NCBI GenBank assembly: GCA_017962105.1
Contig: JAGCVY010000033.1
Span: forward strand, 1-33,925
Source: Lachnospiraceae bacterium
GTDB taxonomy: Bacteria; Bacillota; Clostridia; Lachnospirales; Lachnospiraceae
Reading direction: 5' to 3'
DNA: 33,925 bases
The notes beneath the pieces were generated by a model that made no database searches, was not told the DNA's origin, and worked only from the letters and a program-made list of their open reading frames with translations. How positions within the stretch are numbered: the first letter of the stretch is position 1; each line of letters opens with the position of its first letter. Shown piece after piece: positions 1-7,740 of the stretch. Position numbers and translations under genes: made by a program.

Positions 1-46
1 ACAGTGAACTGTAATGATATAAAGTGCTCGAAAGGAGGTAACAGGT

Positions 47-868
47 ATGACAATCAAAGCTTTTGCCAAGCTCTGCGACTGCAATCCGCAGACACTCCGG
101 TACTACGACAGCGTCGGTCTCCTAAAGCCGGCAGAGGTCGACTCCTGGACGGGCTACCGGTACTATAACGAAAATCAGGCAGTGACGTTTGTGAAGATAC
201 GCAATCTTCAAAAGGCCGGCTTCGCGATTGATGAGATCAAGGAGCTGCTTACCAAGGATGATCTCGCGATTGCCATGGCGTTCGACGCAAAAATCGCCGA
301 AGCCGAAGCGCATCTGCGGGAAATCAAAGCCATCCGCGCGTCGTACCTGACCGAAATGAGCACAATCAAAGAAAAGATCAACGAAACCAGAGAGAGGATC
401 ATCTCTGACATTAAGAGCTACAACCCCGAGGAAGAGTTCGGTATGAAACGCACCGACTATGAGGCGATGCTTACCGGGATCGAACAATGCTTCCGCGAGG
501 CCGCGGACTCCACGGAGAGCTTTCCGGATCTGGGCGAAATGCTGGCAGGCGCTTTCGCCAATGCCTCTCAGGCCGCCCCGGAGGCTCCCGATTTTCGCAC
601 CGACCCGGCCTTGGCCGTAATCTACGAGAAGCACGGCTTCCGCAATGTGAAGGACTTCCTTCCGGAGTTCGCTTCGCAGGAGAGCGGTGAGTACGGTCTG
701 GACTTCCACGTGACCGACGACAAATACGAGCACGCCATCGCGTTCTCCAACACCATCCTCTCGATGCTTCTCTCCGCCAACGAGGGAAAAAGCCGCACCT
801 TCCATTGCAACATCGCCCTTTCGGCGGACGGGCAAAACCACTTTCGGCTGCTTAAGAAGATCTATTAA
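47..868 (+). CDS. MerR-family transcriptional regulator
   Basis: Predicted DNA-binding regulator of 273 aa. Residues 1-70 form a MerR winged helix-turn-helix, with the family signature TLRYYDSVGLLKP followed by GYRYY. A long charged helix at about 75-125 matches the usual MerR dimerisation coiled coil. The remaining 145 residues are a C-terminal domain I do not recognise; it presumably senses a ligand, so the inducer is unknown. The start is set by a strong AAAGGAGG seven bases upstream of the ATG. Only 46 bp of upstream DNA are in the window, so its promoter and any divergent target gene are not visible. The gene converges on the radical SAM gene across a shared terminator, so nothing here ties it to that operon. 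The family call is firm; the function is not. Confidence 0.9.
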   Translation: MTIKAFAKLCDCNPQTLRYYDSVGLLKPAEVDSWTGYRYYNENQAVTFVKIRNLQKAGFAIDEIKELLTKDDLAIAMAFDAKIAEAEAHLREIKAIRASYLTEMSTIKEKINETRERIISDIKSYNPEEEFGMKRTDYEAMLTGIEQCFREAADSTESFPDLGEMLAGAFANASQAAPEAPDFRTDPALAVIYEKHGFRNVKDFLPEFASQESGEYGLDFHVTDDKYEHAIAFSNTILSMLLSANEGKSRTFHCNIALSADGQNHFRLLKKIY

Positions 869-904
869 AAACAAGGGGCTATCGTCGATAGCCCCTTGTT
901 TTTT
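866..904. terminator. Bidirectional Rho-independent terminator
   Basis: A near-perfect inverted repeat (ACAAGGGGCTATCG and its complement) is flanked by an A-run on the left and a T-run on the right. It can therefore end both the MerR transcript (+) and the radical SAM transcript (-). Confidence 0.9.
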
Positions 905-916
905 GTTTCTATTTCC

Positions 917-1957
917 CTATTCTACAGGCAATCCCTCCGCGGCATTCATGGCGCGGGCACAGCGGGGCGCTTCGTAAAGCTTCCCGTGCACAAAATAGTT
1001 GTAAGACCGGCATCCGCCGGCGCAGTAGGCGCCGAGCTCGCATTCGGCGCATGGACCGGTCAGCATGGTCTCGTCAAACTTCCGGTTGTACGCAAAGGCA
1101 TCCGGGTCCTCCCAGATGTCGCGAAGGGTCCTCTCCCTGAGATTTCCCTCCGTAAAATGCGGATCATACATGGACTCGCATCCCCGCACGTTGCCGACGC
1201 TGTCGATGCCGATGGACGACAGTCCTGCGCGGCATCCGGTGTAGTAGGCCTTCCCGCTCATATTGCCGCGGATGCTCCCCTCCTCCGGCGTGAAATATCC
1301 GATGTTGTCCGCTACGCCAAGCATAAACGGCGCCTGCCGCATGTGCCCCGCTGCGAAGGCGATCACCTCCCGCGGGTCAAAGTCAATGTCGATGCCGCCG
1401 TTGGCGGCGTTTCCCATGGGCGAGCATGCCTGCAGCTGCCAGGCGAAGATCCCGCTGCCGAGAAGAGTCTCGTACAGAACAGGCAGCGTTTTTGCATTGG
1501 CCGCATTCAATGTGCTGATGACCGATACCGGGATCCCGCTGCCCGAAAGCTTTGCGATCGCCGCTACGGCGCGGTCGTAACTGCCCTTCTGGCGGTACGC
1601 ATCGTGCACCTCCCTCGGGCCGTCTAAGGAGACCGACACAGACTCTACATTGAGACGCTTAAGGTCCGCAAGAAGCGCATCCCCGAACAGGAAGCCGTTG
1701 GTTATGATGTTCACGCGGATCCCGTGGCCGGTGAGCCTTCCGACGATCTCCTTCCAGTCCTTCCGCATGAACACTTCGCCGCCGATCATGGAGACGCGCT
1801 CACAGCCAAGCTCCGCCAGCTGATCCGCGACGGAGAAGCACTCTTCCGTTGTAAGCTCGTTCTCTCTCGCCCGGCCGCCCGCCGAGCCGCAATACTTACA
1901 GGAAAAGCAGCACGCGAGCGTGATCTCCCAGACGCAGTGCCGTAGGTTGTACATCAT
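917..1957 (-). CDS. Radical SAM/SPASM maturase-like enzyme
   Basis: A 346-aa radical S-adenosylmethionine enzyme with a C-terminal SPASM domain. The SAM iron-sulfur cluster motif is CX3CX2C at C16, C20 and C23. The SPASM domain has the canonical CX2CX5CX3CXnC spacing (C303, C306, C312, C316, C333), plus GC pairs near residues 242 and 261 that can ligate auxiliary clusters. This is the architecture of maturases that form crosslinks in ribosomally made peptides (PqqE, AlbA, sactipeptide and streptide-type enzymes) and of sulfatase maturases. Its ATG overlaps the stop of the upstream VYAGP-repeat gene as ATGA, so the two are translationally coupled and that protein is the obvious candidate substrate. 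No peptidase or exporter adjoins. The stop codon is TAG. The enzyme class is certain; substrate and chemistry are inferred. Confidence 0.93.
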   Translation of the reverse strand: MMYNLRHCVWEITLACCFSCKYCGSAGGRARENELTTEECFSVADQLAELGCERVSMIGGEVFMRKDWKEIVGRLTGHGIRVNIITNGFLFGDALLADLKRLNVESVSVSLDGPREVHDAYRQKGSYDRAVAAIAKLSGSGIPVSVISTLNAANAKTLPVLYETLLGSGIFAWQLQACSPMGNAANGGIDIDFDPREVIAFAAGHMRQAPFMLGVADNIGYFTPEEGSIRGNMSGKAYYTGCRAGLSSIGIDSVGNVRGCESMYDPHFTEGNLRERTLRDIWEDPDAFAYNRKFDETMLTGPCAECELGAYCAGGCRSYNYFVHGKLYEAPRCARAMNAAEGLPVE

Positions 1958-2577
1958 ACGTTCACCTGCTCCTCATTGTTTTTCAAAGGAGTTGCACAGA
2001 ACGGGCAGAAGCGGAAGCCGGGTTCGACCTTCGAGCCGCACTCCTTACAAAACATCAGTTTTGATCCCATCATGGCGCCGGACGTCTCTCCGGAATTCTC
2101 CGGATCCTCCGGTTTCGGCATCATGTCCGCACGGAAGCCCTGCATCTGCGCAGGTCCCGCGTAGACAAACATCATCGTCGGCCGGTTCTGTGACTGCATT
2201 GCCCAGTAATCCGGTCCGGCGTACACCGCCACCATCGTCCGCGGATCGATCTTCTCTTCCTCCGGTTCCGGCTCCTCATTTTCCGTCGTTTCAATTTCCG
2301 TTGCTTCGGGGTCCGTTGCTTCGGTTTCCGTTGCTTCGGGATCCGACTCCTCCGGCTCTTCCGGTTCTTCCGGATCTACCTCATAGCCGATCTCGTCCAT
2401 CATTCCGGGGCCGGCATAGACGTCACAGATGTTGGGATCATCGTTCTCATCGTCGTCCTCATCCCCGGGGGTGTACCCGGGCATCTGCCCCGGTCCCGCA
2501 TAAACACGGCCCATGCGTGTCCCCGTCATTCCGTTTCCCGGATATTTTCTCTTCTTTAACCCATCAAAAAGTCCCAT
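1954..2577 (-). CDS. VYAGP-repeat acidic zinc-ribbon protein, candidate radical SAM substrate
   Basis: A 207-aa soluble protein I do not recognise. It carries four copies of VYAGP followed by a G/D/A-Q/M/Y-M/W tail, at residues 25-29, 53-57, 118-122 and 138-142. Two acidic, low-complexity spacers separate them (39-48, and 68-112 rich in E, P, T and D, with a degenerate EAT(E/D) repeat). The C-terminus is a zinc ribbon with CX2C pairs at C177/C180 and C191/C194. The N-terminus begins MGLFDGLKKR. There is no signal peptide or double-glycine leader. An AGGAGAAGGAGAG stretch precedes the ATG. Repeated identical cores beside a coupled radical SAM/SPASM enzyme suggest that each tyrosine-containing core is modified, with the ribbon or N-terminus acting as recognition element. 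That role is inference. Confidence 0.8.
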   Translation of the reverse strand: MGLFDGLKKRKYPGNGMTGTRMGRVYAGPGQMPGYTPGDEDDDENDDPNICDVYAGPGMMDEIGYEVDPEEPEEPEESDPEATETEATDPEATEIETTENEEPEPEEEKIDPRTMVAVYAGPDYWAMQSQNRPTMMFVYAGPAQMQGFRADMMPKPEDPENSGETSGAMMGSKLMFCKECGSKVEPGFRFCPFCATPLKNNEEQVNV

Positions 2578-2659
2578 GAAATCTCTCCTTCTCCTGCCGC
2601 ATCACCGTCCGATGCGGAAAATGCTTTCCTCTTCCGGCCGGCATTCCGGCCTCATCTGC

Positions 2660-2688
2660 ATCATACCACAAATCCGTCTGCGGGACAA
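2660..2688 (-). promoter_or_regulatory. Sigma-A-type promoter of the VYAGP/radical SAM operon
   Basis: On the minus strand TTGTCC and TATGAT are separated by exactly 17 bp. The inferred leader is about 75 nt and contains a CGGAAAATG copy at 2615-2623. Confidence 0.7.
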
Positions 2689-2719
2689 TTACGATTCCGC
2701 CCTTCTTCTCTTGTTTTTA

Positions 2720-2748
2720 TTGACAGTCATTTTCCGATAAAGTATAAT
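2720..2748 (+). promoter_or_regulatory. Consensus promoter of the isomerase-like gene
   Basis: A perfect TTGACA and a perfect TATAAT are separated by 17 bp. A copy of the iterated motif (CATTTTCCG, 2728-2736) sits in the spacer. Perfect boxes predict strong constitutive transcription, in line with the codon use of the gene. Confidence 0.88.
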
Positions 2749-2798
2749 AGATTTAATGGCGGCACACGCCAAATAAGAGAAAGGTTTGGTACTTTAGA

Positions 2799-4274
2799 AT
2801 GAGCAATATTCCTGTAGTAAAACTCGGTATTGTTGCCGTTAGCCGTGACTGCTTCCCGATCGTTCTGTCCGAGAAGAGACGCGCCGCTATCAAGGCAGCT
2901 TACAAGGGCGACCTCTATGAGTGCCCCGTAACGGTTGAGAACGAGCTTGATATGCTCAAGGCAGTTGAGGATGTGAAGAAGGCAGAGTGCAACGCACTTG
3001 TTGTGTTCCTCGGCAACTTCGGTCCTGAGACTCCCGAGACTTTGATCGCTAAGAACTTCGACGGCCCTGTAATGTTTGTTGCAGCTGCTGAGGGTGACGG
3101 CGACATGATCAACGGCCGTGGCGACGCATACTGCGGTATGCTGAACTGCTCCTACAACCTCGGAATGCGCCACCTCAAGGGCTATATTCCGGAGTATCCG
3201 GTAGGAACCGCTGATGACATTGCGAAGATGATCGCTGACTTCGTTCCGATCGCTCGCGCTATCATCGGTGTTAAGAATCTTAAGATTATCACCTTCGGAC
3301 CTCGTCCGCAGGACTTCTTCGCCTGCAACGCTCCGATCAAGGGTCTCTATGAGCTTGGCATCGAGGTTGAGGAGAACTCCGAGCTTGACCTCTTCGTAGC
3401 TTACAAGGCACATGAGAACGATCCTCGTATCCCTGAGGTTTGCGCTGACATGGCAGCTGAGATGGGCGAGGGCAAGTATTATCCTGAGATGAGCGCACGT
3501 ATGGCACAGTTCGAGCTTACGCTCCTTGACTGGGCTGAGCAGCACAAGGGCGCACGCAAGTATGTGGCATTTGCCGACAAGTGCTGGCCTGCATTCCCCG
3601 AGACCTTCGGTTTCGAGCCTTGCTACGTGAACAGCCGTCTTGCAAGCCGCGGTATCCCGGTATCCTGCGAGGTTGATATTTACGGTGCTCTCTCCGAGTA
3701 CATCGGCGCTTGCGTGACCGGCGATGCGATCACCCTGCTTGACATCAACAACTCTGTTCCTCAGTACATCTACGACGAGGACATCAAGGGCAAGTACGAT
3801 TACAAGCTTACCGATACGTTCATGGGCTTCCACTGCGGTAACACCCCGTCCTGCAAGATGTGCAGCGACCGTGCGATCAAGTATCAGCTCATCCAGCACC
3901 GTCTCCTTGAGCCGGAAGGAAGCGAGCCTGATTTCACGAGAGGAACCCTTGAGGGCGACATCGCAGCAAGCGACATCACCTTCTATCGTCTGCAGTGCAA
4001 CAGCGACGGAGAGCTTGTTTCCTACATCGCTGAGGGCGAGATCCTCGACGTACCTACCCGTTCCTTCGGTGGTATCGCAATCTTCGCCATCAAGGAGATG
4101 GGACGCTTCTATCGCCACGTGCTCATCCAGAAGAGATATCCTCACCACGGTGCGGTTGCATTCGGTCACTGCGGCAAGGCCCTGTTCGAGGTATTCAAGT
4201 TCCTCGGCATCAAGGACATTGCTTACAACCAGCCGAAGAGCCTTCCTTACCCGACCGAGAATCCCTGGGCATAA
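2799..4274 (+). CDS. L-fucose/L-arabinose isomerase family protein
   Basis: A 491-aa cytosolic protein of the L-fucose isomerase-like superfamily (COG2407-type), which interconverts aldoses and ketoses using a divalent metal. Candidate metal or active-site residues are E291 and D293 in the CEVD segment and H345 in FHCGN. A cysteine-rich CX2C follows at 352/355. Length fits the family. The true substrate cannot be read from sequence, and no sugar kinase, aldolase or transporter adjoins. Codon use is unlike the neighbours, with many CTT, GCT, CGT and GTT codons, a signature of very high expression; this matches its consensus promoter and strong terminator. The ribosome site is weak (AGAAAGG, about 14 bases from the ATG), so the start is less certain than the frame. 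A single-gene transcript is likely. Confidence 0.85.
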   Translation: MSNIPVVKLGIVAVSRDCFPIVLSEKRRAAIKAAYKGDLYECPVTVENELDMLKAVEDVKKAECNALVVFLGNFGPETPETLIAKNFDGPVMFVAAAEGDGDMINGRGDAYCGMLNCSYNLGMRHLKGYIPEYPVGTADDIAKMIADFVPIARAIIGVKNLKIITFGPRPQDFFACNAPIKGLYELGIEVEENSELDLFVAYKAHENDPRIPEVCADMAAEMGEGKYYPEMSARMAQFELTLLDWAEQHKGARKYVAFADKCWPAFPETFGFEPCYVNSRLASRGIPVSCEVDIYGALSEYIGACVTGDAITLLDINNSVPQYIYDEDIKGKYDYKLTDTFMGFHCGNTPSCKMCSDRAIKYQLIQHRLLEPEGSEPDFTRGTLEGDIAASDITFYRLQCNSDGELVSYIAEGEILDVPTRSFGGIAIFAIKEMGRFYRHVLIQKRYPHHGAVAFGHCGKALFEVFKFLGIKDIAYNQPKSLPYPTENPWA

Positions 4275-4304
4275 GGATGCGGATTGCATAACAGCATAAA
4301 GCGG

Positions 4305-4339
4305 AAATGGGAACTGCCTCACCGGCGGTTCCCATTTTT
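4305..4339 (+). terminator. Rho-independent terminator of the isomerase-like gene
   Basis: A stem of about 14 bp (AAATGGGAACTGCC with its complement, one G-T pair) closes a short loop and ends in TTTTT. Confidence 0.88.
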
Positions 4340-4382
4340 GATCTGTTCTGTTCGATTGTACTTTTCACTGAAATTGTACGTT

Positions 4383-4886
4383 TTACCGGAACCGCATCTC
4401 CCAGACGACGCAGAACACGAACAGCGCCACCGTGATCACGGATACCGCGATCCTCGCCTTTCCCCGGAACAGCCAATCCGCGCAGGGCTTCAGCGCCTTG
4501 AAGAAAAACAGGGCCAACAGACCGAAGGCGGCGCTGCTGATAACGCAGATCCTGCCCTGATAATTGAGCGGCCACTCCTCGTAGGACCAGAGCTCGGTGT
4601 GGAACTTACGCTCGATCACATAGGACGCCGCCAGCTCCACCGCCGTCGTCACCAAAGCGCTGCCGAAGAACAGGACAAACACGTTGCGGAACCGATGGAA
4701 CAGGACGTACAAAAGAAGCATTCCGAACCCGTAGATCGGGCACATCGGAAGATGCAGCACTCCCCGGTCCACGTACCGTCCGAGAGTGAAATATACGCAA
4801 ACGATCTCATAAACCCAGCCGACAAACGCCGCTGCCATAAACAACAGCAGATATTTCGTCAGACCGTAGTATGTTTTCTTCGCCAT
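4383..4886 (-). CDS. Small four-helix membrane protein, putative ABC-transporter type IV (CmpB-like) family
   Basis: An integral membrane protein of 167 aa with about four to five transmembrane segments. Family signatures seen are GWVYEI near the N-terminus, PIYGFG in the middle, and a WPLNYQGRI-type segment before the last helices. These match PF06541, a family of unknown biochemical role despite its name. I chose the ATG at 4886 because GGGGGAG lies just upstream; an in-frame ATG four codons earlier would place the start on top of that ribosome site. It follows the HAD gene by 34 bp and is probably co-transcribed with it. A CGGAAAATG copy (4896-4904) fills most of that gap. Confidence 0.8.
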   Translation of the reverse strand: MAKKTYYGLTKYLLLFMAAAFVGWVYEIVCVYFTLGRYVDRGVLHLPMCPIYGFGMLLLYVLFHRFRNVFVLFFGSALVTTAVELAASYVIERKFHTELWSYEEWPLNYQGRICVISSAAFGLLALFFFKALKPCADWLFRGKARIAVSVITVALFVFCVVWEMRFR

Positions 4887-4920
4887 AGGCTCCCCCATTT
4901 TCCGTCGGATAAGCGTACCG

Positions 4921-5796
4921 TCACGGCAGCTCCAGTTTGAGGATCTGCTGCTCCGTCTTGATATCCTCCCTCGCCGCAACCTCGTTGATGATGGTCTTGA
5001 TCAGCCGCATCATCTCGGACCGCGCACTGTAATCCGCCGCCGTAAAATAACTCAGCCGCCCGTCGGCGTAGAGCTTGTACACCTTCTCCTTCGCCTGCTT
5101 CTCCGGGTCGTACACGCCGATGGAGTAACCGCCGCGGCTCTTCACCAGCCGCATGCACGGAATGTCGGTGGCGCTGTCGCCGATGTACACGATATTCTCG
5201 TAAGGGATGTAGAGCTTCGACTCCTCCATGCTGTCGTTCACCCGCTCATCGTACTCCTCGAAGATGCCCTTGGCAATCCGGAATATGTACTGCGTCTTGT
5301 TCGTGTAATTGACCGCCTGCGCAGGCCATTCGGCGATCCCGTCGGGCGAATACAGGTAGGAGGATGCATAGATCCGGCTGATCTTCGGCGCGATCCTGCT
5401 CCCCTCGATGATCTCCTTCAGGCCGGAGGAGATGATATAGTGCTCCACGACGATATTCATGGACTCCGCGTATTTGTTCACGCGGTCAAACCATCCTTCC
5501 ACACCCTTGAACAGCGGAACGCTTCGTCCCGCCTCCTGAAAATACTCCCGCTTGATGGACTTCCGCTTAGCCTTGGAGAGAGTCAGCAGCTGGTACATCC
5601 ACGCGAGGTTGTTGTCCATCCGGTTCTCATGGGCCAGCTCGTCCGCCTGCTTCCAGAAGTCCGCCTTGTCCATGGCAAGGGAAGGGATCAGCGTAAAGGC
5701 CTGCATGTCATCGGGGGAAAGGGTCTTGTCAAAATCATAGCAGATCGCCATGCGCCGCACGCGGTTTTTGATTGCATCAACATCGGCTGTCTTCAT
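4921..5796 (-). CDS. HAD-superfamily phosphatase
   Basis: A 291-aa haloacid dehalogenase-type hydrolase, probably a cytosolic phosphatase. Motif I is DFDKTLS with nucleophile D21 and acid/base D23. Motif II is SSG at 123-125. A lysine in KTQY at about 167 can serve as motif III. Motif IV is GDSATD at 206-211. A helical cap of roughly 80 residues lies between motifs I and II. The substrate is unknown. Two adjacent ATGs exist; the second (5796) sits six bases from AGGAGG, whereas the first is only three, so I prefer it. A consensus -10 lies 50 bp upstream, which rules out the much longer N-terminal extension that is also open. It leads a two-gene operon with the small membrane protein. Confidence 0.88.
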   Translation of the reverse strand: MKTADVDAIKNRVRRMAICYDFDKTLSPDDMQAFTLIPSLAMDKADFWKQADELAHENRMDNNLAWMYQLLTLSKAKRKSIKREYFQEAGRSVPLFKGVEGWFDRVNKYAESMNIVVEHYIISSGLKEIIEGSRIAPKISRIYASSYLYSPDGIAEWPAQAVNYTNKTQYIFRIAKGIFEEYDERVNDSMEESKLYIPYENIVYIGDSATDIPCMRLVKSRGGYSIGVYDPEKQAKEKVYKLYADGRLSYFTAADYSARSEMMRLIKTIINEVAAREDIKTEQQILKLELP

Positions 5797-5845
5797 CATT
5801 TTCCTCCTCACAAAAAAACAAATCTTCAGGACGCCCCACAGCAAA

Positions 5846-5874
5846 ATTATATCATATCGCCCCTCTTCTGTCAT
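5846..5874 (-). promoter_or_regulatory. Promoter of the HAD gene
   Basis: ATGACA and a perfect TATAAT are 17 bp apart on the minus strand. A CGGAAAATG copy (5875-5883) abuts the -35 box. The same ATGACA -35 occurs at 28044-28049. Confidence 0.8.
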
Positions 5875-5908
5875 CGGAAAATGCTTTCCGCGCATTTGTC
5901 GGAAATCC

Positions 5909-5936
5909 TTGCATTTCTTTTCTTTCATGCTACAAT
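5909..5936 (+). promoter_or_regulatory. Promoter of the yitT-like gene
   Basis: TTGCAT and TACAAT are separated by 16 bp, divergent from the HAD promoter. The -35 boxes are about 35 bp apart, so one regulator could serve both. Confidence 0.68.
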
Positions 5937-5978
5937 TAAAGGAGGATGTGTTGCTGTTTGATCATACGGAGGCGCGAC

Positions 5979-6860
5979 ATGTTTGACAACAAAAGAGGAA
6001 CCGTGCGGAGCGGCGTCACCAACTTCACCATCTGCTGCATCGCTTCGCTCATCTATTGTCTCGGCGTAAACTTTTTCATATTGCCCGGCGGCCTGTATTC
6101 CGGCGGGTTTACCGGTATTGCGCAGCTCCTGTCCCTTCTCGCTAAGGGAACCCGGCTCGAGCCGTACAACATCCGCGGTATTCTTTATTTTCTGATGAAC
6201 ATCCCGATCGTTATCCTCGGCTGGCGGGTTCTCGGCGGCAAGCCGATGATCAAGGCGGGGTTCACGATCCTTCTGGAAAGTGCCCTCATGTCCCTTCTTC
6301 CGATCCCGAAGGAACCCATCATCTCGGACGCCCTCACCAACACCATCGTGGGCGGCTTCTTCGAGGGTATCGGCAGCGGTCTCTTGTACATCGGCTTCGG
6401 CTCCGGCGGCGGCACGGACATCATCGGCATCGTCCTAAGCCAGAAGTACCGCTCCCTGACCGTCGGAAAGGTTTCCCTCGCCGTCAACATCGTGGTGTAC
6501 GCGGTGTGCGCGATCATCTTCAACCCGGAGGTTGCCGTGTACTCCATCATCGCCGCGTTCTGCTGCTCGCTCATCATCGACCGGATTCATCTGCAGAACC
6601 GCTCCGTGACCGTCAACATCTTCACCAACAAGGAGCATGAGATCAGCGACTGGATCCGGGACAACATCGACCGCAGCGCCACGATCTTCACCGGCACCGG
6701 CTCCTACTCCGGCGCCGAGCGAAAGCTCGTCATCAGCGTGATGTCGGAGTATGAATTCCGCCAGCTGCGGCACGCGCTGCACGACCTCGACCCGACGGCG
6801 TTTGCCAACGTCTATCCTTCCGTTGCCGTGCTCGGCGCGTTTGAGAAACGGTTGTCGTAA
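5979..6860 (+). CDS. YitT-family membrane protein
   Basis: A 293-aa integral membrane protein. About five or six hydrophobic helices fill residues 15-205, including the glycine-rich LPGGLYSGGFTGIAQ and GFGSGGGTDI loops typical of YitT/DUF161. A soluble C-terminal DUF2179 domain follows, ending in a PxVAVLG-like segment. Family members are widespread in Firmicutes; some are linked to ion or metabolite transport, but the substrate is not established. The start at 5979 is chosen because GGAGG lies six bases upstream. An ATG at 5946 directly abuts another GGAGG and is unlikely to be used. The gene appears to be a single transcript with its own promoter and terminator. Confidence 0.9.
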   Translation: MFDNKRGTVRSGVTNFTICCIASLIYCLGVNFFILPGGLYSGGFTGIAQLLSLLAKGTRLEPYNIRGILYFLMNIPIVILGWRVLGGKPMIKAGFTILLESALMSLLPIPKEPIISDALTNTIVGGFFEGIGSGLLYIGFGSGGGTDIIGIVLSQKYRSLTVGKVSLAVNIVVYAVCAIIFNPEVAVYSIIAAFCCSLIIDRIHLQNRSVTVNIFTNKEHEISDWIRDNIDRSATIFTGTGSYSGAERKLVISVMSEYEFRQLRHALHDLDPTAFANVYPSVAVLGAFEKRLS

Positions 6861-6866
6861 TGAACA

Positions 6867-6907
6867 AAGCCTTCGAAATCCCAGAGATTCCGAAGGCTTA
6901 TTTTTTT
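6867..6907 (+). terminator. Terminator of the yitT-like gene
   Basis: AAGCCTTCG pairs with CGAAGGCTT across a partly paired interior, followed by A and seven T residues. On the minus strand it is followed by TTTGTTC, so it may also serve the opposing gene. Confidence 0.88.
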
Positions 6908-7344
6908 CAGGATAAGAGCATCACCACGGTGAGGATCTCCATGCCGAACCCTGCGATCAACCCGACGATGGTCGTGGTGACGGCATACCGGTCGAGAACG
7001 CGGCCCCGCTTCTCCAACAGCCGCACGCGGCATGTCCGGTCGGTTTTATACAGTCTCTTTCGGAAAATGCCCTCCTCCGGGAAGAGGCAGGGATATTCCG
7101 TCTCGCCGATGCGGTAGAACGCAACCTTGTGGGAGCTTTCCGGCGTCGGCTCACCCACTCTCGTAAACACCGCCTCTTTCGGTTCCGAGATCAGGACAAG
7201 GAACAGCGCGTAGATAAAAAAGACGGTCAACCCAAAGGACGCAATCAAAAGCACGCCGTAGCCGGCATAAAACAGCAGGCCGGGGTTGCCGGTCAGCACA
7301 AAGATCAAGACGCCGATGATCAGGAAAATGATAACGTACTGCAT
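6907..7344 (-). CDS. Unrecognised small membrane protein
   Basis: A 145-aa protein with two N-terminal transmembrane helices (about 2-20 and 25-50), a charged cytosolic-looking region of about 70 residues and a C-terminal hydrophobic helix (about 121-145). I do not recognise the family. The middle region holds basic stretches such as FRKRLYK and RVRLLEKRGR. The start ATG at 7344 overlaps the stop of the preceding gene in a TGATG, so the two are translationally coupled. An ATG three codons earlier also exists but lacks a ribosome site. Its function probably relates to the upstream partner. Confidence 0.75.
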   Translation of the reverse strand: MQYVIIFLIIGVLIFVLTGNPGLLFYAGYGVLLIASFGLTVFFIYALFLVLISEPKEAVFTRVGEPTPESSHKVAFYRIGETEYPCLFPEEGIFRKRLYKTDRTCRVRLLEKRGRVLDRYAVTTTIVGLIAGFGMEILTVVMLLS

Positions 7345-7706
7345 CAGTGGCACCTGCTCGCATAACCCCGCAGGAGATACTGCACAAGAAAAATCTTCTG
7401 CCGTTCCTCCGGGCTCACGGTCTCCCTCTTACGGATTGCCTCCAGCGCGCGGATGCAGGAGTAGCGGTCGTAGTCGCCGAGCTCCTCCATTCCCTCCGGC
7501 ACCGGTTCCATGGAAACAAAAGCGAGAAGCCGCAGAAGCACCTTCTCGTTGATCTCCGCGCCCTCTCCGCCTTCCTCCCCGAGGAGGCAGATCAGGTCAA
7601 GGATTATCTTCTTTACCTCGGCCGTGGTATGGTCCTCTCCCATGGCGCAAACCAGGGGAGCGTCATCCTCGCCGATATTTTCCAAATACAGTTCCATCGC
7701 GTCCAT
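7344..7706 (-). CDS. Unrecognised small acidic protein
   Basis: A 120-aa soluble, acidic and largely helical protein with no motif I recognise. It contains a Glu/Gly-rich turn near residues 44-50 (GEEGGEGAE) and is otherwise Leu/Glu-rich. The ribosome site is weak (TTAGGATG about six bases before the ATG). It is coupled to the downstream membrane protein through TGATG, so the pair probably functions together. The 34 bp up to the next gene show no clear hairpin, so it may be read through from the Gln/Met-repeat gene. It is probably a real gene because of the coupling and uninterrupted frame. Confidence 0.65.
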   Translation of the reverse strand: MDAMELYLENIGEDDAPLVCAMGEDHTTAEVKKIILDLICLLGEEGGEGAEINEKVLLRLLAFVSMEPVPEGMEELGDYDRYSCIRALEAIRKRETVSPEERQKIFLVQYLLRGYASRCH

Positions 7707-7740
7707 AACGGTTCATCCTAACACTTTATTTCATGAGGGG

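Noticed and set aside
2727-4322. Long minus-strand open frame opposite the isomerase-like gene
   Set aside because: The plus-strand gene has consensus promoter, terminator, family motifs and highly biased codons. The antisense frame has none and is a by-product of that codon bias.
5797-5928. Longer N-terminus for the HAD protein
   Set aside because: It would start upstream of the -10 box at 5846-5851. The AGGAGG at 5803-5808 points to the ATG at 5796.
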